Origin: an uncultured Pseudomonadota bacterium
Lineage (GTDB): Bacteria; Pseudomonadota; Alphaproteobacteria; Rs-D84
Direction: 5' to 3'
Assembly: GCA_902776515.1 (NCBI GenBank)
Contig: CACYQE010000029.1
Location: forward strand, 1 to 8,766
Length of the DNA stretch: 8,766 bases
The notes beneath the pieces were generated by a model. That model ran no database searches, was not told the origin of the DNA, and saw only the letters and a list, made by a program, of their open reading frames with translations. Made by a program: the position numbers and the translations under genes. Shown in pieces: positions 1-4,832 of this stretch. Every line of letters begins with the position of its first letter. Position 1 is the first letter of the stretch.

Positions 1-39
1 CAAAAACCGAATCATTACGGGAACAAATTTACAATTTTA

Positions 40-54
40 ACCGATCCGGTCGGT
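40..54 (-). terminator. Weak hairpin downstream of the first outer-membrane protein gene
   Basis: On the minus strand, just after the stop codon at 56-58, ACCGA-CCGGA-TCGGT can form a 5-bp stem with a 5-nt loop, followed by TTAAAATT. There is no clean run of U residues, so this is at best a weak intrinsic terminator, and it may simply be chance. Confidence 0.2.
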
Positions 55-55
55 C

Positions 56-1057
56 TTAGAACCGATACATAAACCCAAGTTTCACAACCGGATAGAATTT
101 ATATTTATTAAATTCGTCATTAACGTCTTTCAATTCTGCATCCTTGGCTGCATGGAAATCAGCAACCAATTGATCATATTGTGCATTACCTTGGATTGGG
201 GTCCAAATACCGCCCTGTTTAACCTGCAAATTATTTGGGTTAATATCAAAATCTAATTCAGCCGCCTTGCTTGTAAATACTACACCGGCATCAAAGTAAA
301 TTTTGAATCCGCAAAACAGGCCCAAATCAAAACCAGTTCCGGCATACGGTCCCGAAAAATCCCATTTTAACTTTGCCTTGCCCTTAACAGTGTTACCAAT
401 ATATTTATATTCCTTTTCATCCAATTCAAAAGTCAACTCTTCATCTGGGGCCCCATTAAGTTTACCAGTCAAATCAGCCGTGAACTTTGTTTGACCAAAG
501 AAATAACCACCGGTCAAACGCCAACCACCCAAAAACCACGTGTCACCAAACGGATAAATATCCAACAACGCCGCAAAATGATGAGAATTTAATGAAAAAT
601 TATTAAGATACAAACCGGCACTATCTTCTTCTTCACTGTCGCTTAATTCAATTCCTTCCTTGCCGACATAACTTTTGATAGTGGATTTTATTTTTGACTT
701 CAACGGCGACATTGTCGCGAAATCAGCACGGAATCCCAAACGTTTCCACCAAAAAGAATCAAACTTTTTATTATTATATCCAATAAAACCATTAAGCCCA
801 GTTGTTCCCGACAAACCAACCCCCAATTGCAAACCGTGCGGAAAAGCAATTTTTGGATTACTTTCTTTGATAATTTCTTTCTGTTCAACCACAGGTTCTT
901 CAACGACAGCATCTGTGACTTCTGGATCGGATACGGTTGCCTCTTCGACAACAGGTGTATCTTTAACTTCTGGGTTTATTGTTTCTTCGGCCATTGCACC
1001 AAATGCCATAACACCTGCCATCGCACCGAACAATGCTGTTTTTATAAACTTACTCAT
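56..1057 (-). CDS. Outer-membrane beta-barrel protein with acidic N-terminal linker
   Basis: This encodes a 333-residue exported protein, probably an outer-membrane beta-barrel. Residues 1-23 form a clear Sec signal peptide: Lys near the start, an Ala/Gly/Phe-rich core, and AMA before the likely cleavage site. Residues 24-69 are a low-complexity acidic linker rich in Glu, Val and Pro, with loosely repeated PEV..D and VVEE units, which probably stays in the periplasm or acts as a spacer. From about residue 75 the sequence alternates aromatic, Gly and polar residues in strand-like segments. It ends in YPVVKLGFMYRF, with the terminal Phe and alternating pattern typical of substrates of the BAM assembly machine. 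An acidic insert around residues 138-146 is probably a loop. The start is supported by AAAGGA a few bases upstream (minus strand) and by a strong promoter. Export and the barrel fold are inferred with good confidence. I do not recognise the family, and transported substrate or adhesion role is unknown. Confidence 0.8.
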   Translation of the reverse strand: MSKFIKTALFGAMAGVMAFGAMAEETINPEVKDTPVVEEATVSDPEVTDAVVEEPVVEQKEIIKESNPKIAFPHGLQLGVGLSGTTGLNGFIGYNNKKFDSFWWKRLGFRADFATMSPLKSKIKSTIKSYVGKEGIELSDSEEEDSAGLYLNNFSLNSHHFAALLDIYPFGDTWFLGGWRLTGGYFFGQTKFTADLTGKLNGAPDEELTFELDEKEYKYIGNTVKGKAKLKWDFSGPYAGTGFDLGLFCGFKIYFDAGVVFTSKAAELDFDINPNNLQVKQGGIWTPIQGNAQYDQLVADFHAAKDAELKDVNDEFNKYKFYPVVKLGFMYRF

Positions 1058-1096
1058 TTTTATTCCTTTTGCTTTTGGAAAAAATTCCTGATTTGG

Positions 1097-1125
1097 ATTA
1101 TAAAGCAGTCAAAAATTTATATCAA
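1097..1125 (-). promoter_or_regulatory. Sigma70-type promoter of the beta-barrel gene
   Basis: On the minus strand, TTGATA (1120-1125, 5 of 6 matches to the -35 consensus) is separated by exactly 17 bp from a perfect TATAAT (1097-1102). Initiation near 1090 would give a leader of about 33 nt containing the AAAGGA ribosome-binding site. This is the best-matching promoter in the window and suggests strong, housekeeping expression, as is usual for major outer-membrane proteins. Confidence 0.7.
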
Positions 1126-1150
1126 TAAAAAATATCCTTGCATATTTATG

Positions 1151-1179
1151 TTAAAAAAATTCAAATTTTATGATAAAAT
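1151..1179 (+). promoter_or_regulatory. Candidate promoter for the cysteine-rich secreted protein
   Basis: TTAAAA (1151-1156, 4 of 6) is 17 bp from TAAAAT (1174-1179, 5 of 6). Initiation would then fall at about 1186-1189, on or just before the ATG at 1189, giving a leaderless or nearly leaderless mRNA. An overlapping TATGAT (1169-1174) is an alternative -10 box but has no good -35 box. The stretch is very AT-rich, so chance matches are likely. Confidence 0.35.
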
Positions 1180-1185
1180 TCAAAT
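1156..1185 (+). repeat. 11-bp direct repeat and inverted repeat upstream of the secreted-protein gene
   Basis: AAAATTCAAAT occurs at 1156-1166 and again at 1175-1185, a period of 19 bp. A perfect inverted repeat AATTTTA-TGA-TAAAATT (1164-1170 and 1174-1180) sits across the junction. The block covers both candidate -10 boxes of the gene starting at 1189, so it could be an operator. Low sequence complexity makes chance a real alternative. Confidence 0.35.
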
Positions 1186-1188
1186 ATT

Positions 1189-2025
1189 ATGAAGGTGGGA
1201 GTTTATTTTTCGTTAATTGCATTTATGGCCTGTGGATTGCATTCAGCAAACGCATCTGATTGCGGTGGCATGGAATGTGAAGATATGGATGCAACACAAA
1301 CCATGGCGGTCGTAGAAGAATTTTTAACCCCGATGCAGCCATCTGACAACTTATGGTTGGATAAAATAGATTTTACTTTGAAAGCAAACGAATCGTCTGA
1401 ACAAACATCTGTTACCGAATTGAACGATAACGATTGCCCTTTTGAAACAGAAGTTGAATGTAATATTTGGAAAACAAAACCAATTGTTCGTGAAACTGTT
1501 TCACCACGCAGTCCGAAATTACGTGATGCAAAACTGGATGAATTTTTGTCTGCTTTTCAGGCAAACGGCGACATAACCGGTAACGACCCGGCGGCAACTG
1601 CACTGATGGATCGATACAAGATATTGATGGAATCATCACACGCGTGTTATACATCTGGGATGACATATAAATTAAAACAATCCGGTGCCACAGATGGTTT
1701 GATTTATAAATTCTTGGTTGATGATGCGAACTTTTATAATATGTCCGAAAGATGCCTGATGGCACATGATGGCGAGCTAATAGAAGCATATCGTGATGGA
1801 AATATAACACAAAGTGTTCAAGATATTCGTATGGGATGTCTGTGTCACGGTCGCGAATGGTTTAAATCAACACTTACACCATTTATTGATGCATGGCGTG
1901 CGTTACCTGAATTTGCAGAATCTAAATTTTATTGGACATATACGGACGGATTAAACCGTAAAAAAACGGTATCAATAAATGATGATGTTGAAAACGTTCT
2001 GCGTTTATTGGAACAATGCCCATAA
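1189..2025 (+). CDS. Cysteine-rich exported protein, unknown function
   Basis: The product has 278 residues. Residues 1-22 look like a Sec signal peptide: MK, a hydrophobic core, then SANA before a likely signal peptidase I cleavage after Ala22. The mature part carries nine cysteines (25, 30, 83, 91, 153, 189, 217, 219, 277), including a CLC pair at 217-219, which suggests a disulfide-stabilised periplasmic or secreted protein. The C-terminal half (about residues 136-278) looks mostly alpha-helical and soluble, with no membrane segment. I recognise no domain. A lipoprotein is less likely, because Cys15 lies inside the hydrophobic core with Phe-Met-Ala before it rather than a good lipobox. There is no Shine-Dalgarno sequence upstream of the ATG: the AAGGTGGGAG string follows the ATG. 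The gene is divergent from the beta-barrel gene and convergent with ruvX, with a 3-bp gap. Coding status is well supported by length and signal peptide. Function is unknown. Confidence 0.75.
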   Translation: MKVGVYFSLIAFMACGLHSANASDCGGMECEDMDATQTMAVVEEFLTPMQPSDNLWLDKIDFTLKANESSEQTSVTELNDNDCPFETEVECNIWKTKPIVRETVSPRSPKLRDAKLDEFLSAFQANGDITGNDPAATALMDRYKILMESSHACYTSGMTYKLKQSGATDGLIYKFLVDDANFYNMSERCLMAHDGELIEAYRDGNITQSVQDIRMGCLCHGREWFKSTLTPFIDAWRALPEFAESKFYWTYTDGLNRKKTVSINDDVENVLRLLEQCP

Positions 2026-2028
2026 TTG

Positions 2029-2481
2029 TTAATTGCGTTTTATCAACGCAATTGCGTTTTCCAAAATCACACGGGCAGAATTTGAATCCAAATTTTCCTT
2101 GATATCAGAACGATTGACACGCCCCATTTGTTCCTGGGCAGACATACTGGACAACGTTTCGTCTATAAAAATCATTGGTAAATCGATTTTACCGGCCAGC
2201 ACGTTTGCAAATTCACGAACCATCTTTGTGGTTTCCGAATCCGAACCATCCGCCCTTAGTGGCAACCCAATAACAATTCCTGATATATTTTCACCGTTAA
2301 TTATTTCAATAATACGGTTTATCAACGTATCTCTGTCATTTTTATTGGTTACAATTGATGGACGAACAAAAACAAAATCACGTGAAGCATCGGATACAGC
2401 CACACCTGTTCTGCACGCCCCCCAATCAATCCCCAACAATCGTCCTTGCGGCTTAAAAACCTTGAAATTTGGTAAAATCAT
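2029..2481 (-). CDS. ruvX: RuvX/YqgF family putative Holliday junction resolvase / pre-16S rRNA nuclease
   Basis: This encodes 150 residues, the usual size for the YqgF/RuvX RNase H-like family. The acidic active-site motifs appear in order: GIDWG with Asp19 followed by RTGVAVSD, then VIGLPLRADGS (70-80), IDETLS (107-111, Asp108/Glu109), and LDSNSA with Asp132. Family members are described as nucleases that mature the 16S rRNA 5' end (E. coli YqgF) and are annotated as Holliday junction resolvases. Which applies here cannot be told from sequence. I chose the ATG at 2479-2481, not the longer in-frame start at 2526, because AAAGGGA (2491-2497) lies 9 nt upstream and the family N-terminus begins shortly after it. 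The longer form would also overlap gatC. Head-to-head placement with gatC-gatA is, as I recall, common in alphaproteobacteria. The 3' end is convergent with the secreted-protein gene. Confidence 0.92.
   Translation of the reverse strand: MILPNFKVFKPQGRLLGIDWGACRTGVAVSDASRDFVFVRPSIVTNKNDRDTLINRIIEIINGENISGIVIGLPLRADGSDSETTKMVREFANVLAGKIDLPMIFIDETLSSMSAQEQMGRVNRSDIKENLDSNSARVILENAIALIKRN
2031..2060 (+). terminator. Hairpin and repeat at the convergent gene ends
   Basis: AATTGCGTT (2031-2039) and AACGCAATT (2045-2053) form a perfect 9-bp stem with a TTATC loop, followed by GCG and four T (2057-2060). This could be a weak terminator for the plus-strand gene ending at 2025. The minus-strand side lacks a T run. 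The same bases encode the last residues of ruvX. AATTGCGTTTT is repeated at 2031-2041 and 2050-2060, and 2045-2058 is a perfect 14-bp palindrome, so alternative pairings exist. Confidence 0.35.
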
Positions 2482-2490
2482 AGTTATAAT
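2462..2490 (+). promoter_or_regulatory. Sigma70-type promoter of the gatC-gatA cluster
   Basis: TTGAAA (2462-2467, 5 of 6) is followed after exactly 17 bp by a perfect TATAAT (2485-2490). Initiation at about 2497 gives a 23-nt leader before the gatC ATG at 2520. The -35 box lies inside the first codons of ruvX, and the promoter faces the proposed ruvX promoter. Confidence 0.65.
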
Positions 2491-2504
2491 TCCCTTTGTT
2501 TCAA

Positions 2505-2533
2505 ATAATAGGATTAGAAATGGCATTTAGCAA
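2505..2533 (-). promoter_or_regulatory. Candidate ruvX promoter inside the start of gatC
   Basis: On the minus strand, TTGCTA (2528-2533, 4 of 6) is 17 bp from TATTAT (2505-2510, 5 of 6). Initiation near 2498 would place the ruvX ribosome-binding site at the very 5' end of the transcript. The -35 box lies in the first codons of gatC. The match is moderate. Confidence 0.4.
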
Positions 2534-2816
2534 GCAACAATTGCGTAAATTCGCAGATTTAATACAAATAGAGATTTCAGATGAAAAACTGGAACAGATG
2601 AACATTGATTCTGTTGTCGAGTGGTTAGACAAATTACAAAAGATTGATACCACCGGCGTTGAACCTATGTTAAACCCTGCTGAACACGACTTGCCACTGC
2701 GTGCGGACGTTGTTACCGATGGTGGCATTCGCGATGCAGTATTGGCAAACGCCCCGGACAAGGCTGGTGTATCACGCGGTTACTTTGCCGTTCCAAAAGT
2801 TATGGAGGGCGATTAA
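2520..2816 (+). CDS. gatC: Glutamyl-tRNA(Gln)/aspartyl-tRNA(Asn) amidotransferase subunit C
   Basis: The product has 98 residues, a typical GatC size. GatC is the small subunit that wraps around GatA and stabilises the GatA-GatB contact in the cytoplasmic GatCAB complex. The N-terminal helical part (about 1-45) resembles the family, and the C-terminal half has the characteristic order VEPM.NP (47-53), LPLRADVVTDGG and then VLANAPD...FAVPKV. I chose the ATG at 2520, not an in-frame ATG at 2496, because AGGA (2510-2513) lies 6 nt upstream and the family begins here. It is first in a plus-strand run. The next gene starts 2 bases after its stop, and that gene's Shine-Dalgarno GGAGG (2805-2809) is inside the gatC 3' end, so the two are co-transcribed and probably translationally linked. 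Confidence 0.93.
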   Translation: MAFSKQQLRKFADLIQIEISDEKLEQMNIDSVVEWLDKLQKIDTTGVEPMLNPAEHDLPLRADVVTDGGIRDAVLANAPDKAGVSRGYFAVPKVMEGD

Positions 2817-2818
2817 TC

Positions 2819-3193
2819 ATGACAAACGAAAAAGATTATAACTCCATATTGGTTGAAGATTTAGGGTTAAGTACCGGTGCTACGAATACATTATTAGCTG
2901 GCGATATCAAAACCTTGCAACAGTTGATTGATGTAAACAAAGCTGGTAATTTAATGAAATACAGAAACTTGGGTAAAATCAAGTATCTGGAAATCATAAA
3001 CAAACTTTATGAAATTGAACATTCCGATGTTGTTGATGCAATAAACGATGAAAAAGCATTGAAAGAATTACACGCAAATATATCTAAAAAAATTTCCAGT
3101 TACAAAAACAGCATCTCTGCATTAGAAATGGAAAAAAAGATTTGCGAAGAACGGCTGCAAAATGTTCGTAACCAAAAAGCAATAAAAAAATAA
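2819..3193 (+). CDS. Stand-alone RNA polymerase alpha-CTD-like protein with coiled-coil tail
   Basis: This encodes 124 residues. Residues about 9-64 align by eye with the C-terminal domain of the RNA polymerase alpha subunit: VEDLGLS matches VDDLELT, the Asn at 23 matches Asn268 of E. coli, and NLGK (50-53) followed by LEI matches NLGKKSLTEI. This is a helix-hairpin-helix-type fold used by alpha to contact UP-element DNA and activators. The residue aligned with Arg265, the main DNA contact, is Gly20, and Lys298 aligns with Ile54. Gly296 and Glu302 are kept as Gly52 and Glu58. Residues about 71-124 are charged and heptad-like, probably a coiled coil. It sits between gatC (2-bp gap, good GGAGG) and gatA (13-bp gap), so it is very likely in the same mRNA. 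Homology is inferred from pattern alone. The role is unknown; a transcription cofactor, a nucleic-acid-binding protein or a partner of translation factors are all possible. Confidence 0.7.
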   Translation: MTNEKDYNSILVEDLGLSTGATNTLLAGDIKTLQQLIDVNKAGNLMKYRNLGKIKYLEIINKLYEIEHSDVVDAINDEKALKELHANISKKISSYKNSISALEMEKKICEERLQNVRNQKAIKK

Positions 3194-3206
3194 AAGTGAA
3201 TATACG

Positions 3207-4673
3207 ATGATAGATTTAACTATTACTGAAGCATTAGAAAAATTAAAATCTGGCAAAATCAGTGCCACTGAATTAACACGTGCACATTTGGACCGCATTG
3301 AAAAATATAACGGCACATTGAACTCTTTCATAACCGTTACGCCTGAACGTGCATTGGCCGATGCAGCCGCCGCAGATGAACGCATTAAAAACGGAACTGC
3401 ACGTGCATTAGACGGTATTCCAATCGCAATGAAGGATTTATTCGCAACACGTGGTATTCGCACAACTGCGGCTTCGCATATTTTGGAAAACTTTATCCCG
3501 GAATACGAATCAACTGTATCACAACATTTTATTGATGCGGGAACTGTGTTATTGGGTAAATCAAACTTGGATGAATTTGCAATGGGAACATTCAGCAAAA
3601 CATCTTACTTTGGTGCCCCAATCAGTCCATGGCAATTGGAACGCAAATTAAATGCCGGCGGGTCTTCAGGTGGAACAACATCCGCGGTTGCAGCCGGATT
3701 AGCAATGGGTGGGACCGGTACCGATACGGGTGGTTCTATTCGTTTTCCATGTTCTATTACTGGGTTGGTTGGCGTAAAACCTACATACGGTTTATGTTCA
3801 CGTTGGGGTTGTGTTGCATTTGCTTCTTCTTTGGACACACCGGGTCCAATTGCCCGAACAGTTGATGATGCCGCGTTGTTGTTATCTGTGATGGCGGGAC
3901 ACGATCCAAAAGATTCAACCAGTGCAAACAGAAAGACAGAAATCAACGTTCCATTGCAACCGATTTTGGGTGACGGCAAAAAATTACGCATCGGCCTTAT
4001 CAAAGAATTTAACGATGTGAAAATTTCTGATGATATGAAAAATCTGTTTGAAAAACGAATCGCCGATTTGAAATCACTGGGTGCCGAAGTAGTAGAAGTT
4101 TCTATTCCAAATATCTTGGATGCATTGGCCGCATACTATGTAATCGCCCCAGCCGAGGCATCTTCAAATCTGGCACGTTATGATGGTGTTCGATATGGTT
4201 TGCGTGTCGAAGGACATGACATATACGACACATATAAAAAGACACGTGCCGCTGGTTTTGGTGACGAAGTTAAACGCCGTTTAATCATAGGAACAGCCGT
4301 ATTATCCAGTTCTTCATACGAAGTTTACTTTATGCAGGCCGCACGCGTTCGTCGCTTGATTGCAAATGCGTTCAACAAAGCTTTTGAACAATGCGATTTA
4401 ATTGTTTGCCCATCTGGGGCAAATACAGCAATGCCATTGGAATCTGATTTAACACCGTTGGAATACTATGCATTGGATTTATTCACTGTTGCAATGAATT
4501 TGGCCGGCGTTCCGGCAGTATCGGTTCCATGTGGATTAGCAACAAATAATTTACCGTTAGGTATGCAGGTTGTCGGCCGTATGTTTGATGACGTTCGTGT
4601 GCTGCAATTAGCCAAACATATTGAACAATGTGCAAATATGAATAATCGTCCAAAAACAGTAATGGGTGAATAA
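3207..4673 (+). CDS. gatA: Glutamyl-tRNA(Gln)/aspartyl-tRNA(Asn) amidotransferase subunit A
   Basis: The product has 488 residues, full length for GatA, the amidase-signature subunit that hydrolyses glutamine and supplies ammonia to GatB for converting Glu-tRNA(Gln) to Gln-tRNA(Gln) (and Asp-tRNA(Asn) to Asn-tRNA(Asn)). The Ser-cisSer-Lys triad is visible: Lys76 in PIAMKDLF, Ser153 in GGSSGG (151-156), and Ser177 in DTGGSIRFP, with the 24-residue spacing between the two serines expected for the family. The conserved GLVGVKPTYGL and LDTPGPIARTVDDAALL segments follow, and the C-terminal region has VPCGL...LPLGMQVVG. The start at 3207 matches the family N-terminus, preceded by a weak AAGTG Shine-Dalgarno. 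It follows the alpha-CTD-like gene after 13 bp. gatB does not follow directly: an antisense tRNA gene lies in between. Confidence 0.97.
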   Translation: MIDLTITEALEKLKSGKISATELTRAHLDRIEKYNGTLNSFITVTPERALADAAAADERIKNGTARALDGIPIAMKDLFATRGIRTTAASHILENFIPEYESTVSQHFIDAGTVLLGKSNLDEFAMGTFSKTSYFGAPISPWQLERKLNAGGSSGGTTSAVAAGLAMGGTGTDTGGSIRFPCSITGLVGVKPTYGLCSRWGCVAFASSLDTPGPIARTVDDAALLLSVMAGHDPKDSTSANRKTEINVPLQPILGDGKKLRIGLIKEFNDVKISDDMKNLFEKRIADLKSLGAEVVEVSIPNILDALAAYYVIAPAEASSNLARYDGVRYGLRVEGHDIYDTYKKTRAAGFGDEVKRRLIIGTAVLSSSSYEVYFMQAARVRRLIANAFNKAFEQCDLIVCPSGANTAMPLESDLTPLEYYALDLFTVAMNLAGVPAVSVPCGLATNNLPLGMQVVGRMFDDVRVLQLAKHIEQCANMNNRPKTVMGE

Positions 4674-4695
4674 AATGTTCGGAGAAAAGAGCAAT

Positions 4696-4701
4696 AAAAA
4701 A
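4696..4701 (-). terminator. T-run after tRNA-Phe
   Basis: Two bases after the encoded CCA, the minus strand has six T in a row, followed by further T-rich sequence. It could help end transcription of the tRNA, although there is no separate hairpin apart from the tRNA itself. Confidence 0.3.
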
Positions 4702-4702
4702 G

Positions 4703-4778
4703 TGGTGGCCAGAAGTGGAATCGAACCACTGACACAGGGATTTTCAGTCCCTTGCTCTACCAACTGAGCTATCTGGCC
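4703..4778 (-). tRNA. tRNA-Phe (anticodon GAA)
   Basis: The minus strand folds as a complete 76-nt cloverleaf. The 7-bp acceptor stem GGCCAGA/TCTGGCC is perfect, followed by discriminator A and an encoded CCA (4703-4705). The D arm is GCTC-AGTTGGTA-GAGC, the anticodon arm AGGGA-CTGAAAA-TCCCT, the variable loop GTGTC, and the T arm AGTGG-TTCGATT-CCACT. Anticodon GAA at 4743-4745 reads Phe codons. A36-A37-A38 is the signature of MiaA/MiaB substrates, and miaB lies 1.8 kb away on the other strand. The gene lies antisense between gatA and gatB, so any mRNA running from gatA to gatB carries its complement. Confidence 0.98.
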
Positions 4779-4791
4779 ATCCGTGGGACAC

Positions 4792-4820
4792 ATAATAAGA
4801 TACGAAAAACAAAAAAGCAA
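4792..4820 (-). promoter_or_regulatory. Candidate tRNA-Phe promoter
   Basis: On the minus strand, TTGCTT (4815-4820) is 17 bp from TATTAT (4792-4797, 5 of 6). Initiation near 4785 leaves a leader of about 7 nt before the mature tRNA. The bases after the -10 box are GTGTCCC, a G/C-rich discriminator like those of growth-rate-controlled stable RNA promoters. The -35 box touches the gatB ribosome-binding site (4819-4823). Confidence 0.5.
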
Positions 4821-4832
4821 GGAAAAAGAAAA

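Noticed and set aside
1107..1112. TTGACT on the minus strand as the -35 box of the first beta-barrel gene
   Set aside because: It is only 4 bp from TATAAT. TTGATA at 1120-1125 has the correct 17-bp spacing.
1189..1236. Lipoprotein signal at Cys15 of the secreted protein
   Set aside because: The residues before Cys15 are Phe-Met-Ala, not a good lipobox, and it lies within the hydrophobic core. The SANA cleavage site is a better fit.
2496..2519. Longer gatC start at 2496
   Set aside because: It would start at the proposed transcription start without a ribosome-binding site. ATG at 2520 has AGGA and matches GatC proteins.
2482..2526. Longer ruvX start at 2526
   Set aside because: The extra 15 residues are not part of the family and would overlap gatC. 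The ATG at 2481 has AAAGGGA at good spacing.
2033..2530. Open frame antisense to ruvX
   Set aside because: It mirrors the ruvX frame almost exactly, has no recognisable protein content and lacks a start signal. It is a shadow of a real gene.
4752..4832. Longer gatB start at 4752
   Set aside because: It runs through the tRNA-Phe gene, lacks a ribosome-binding site and adds a non-conserved basic extension. ATG at 4833 has AAGGA and the family N-terminus.
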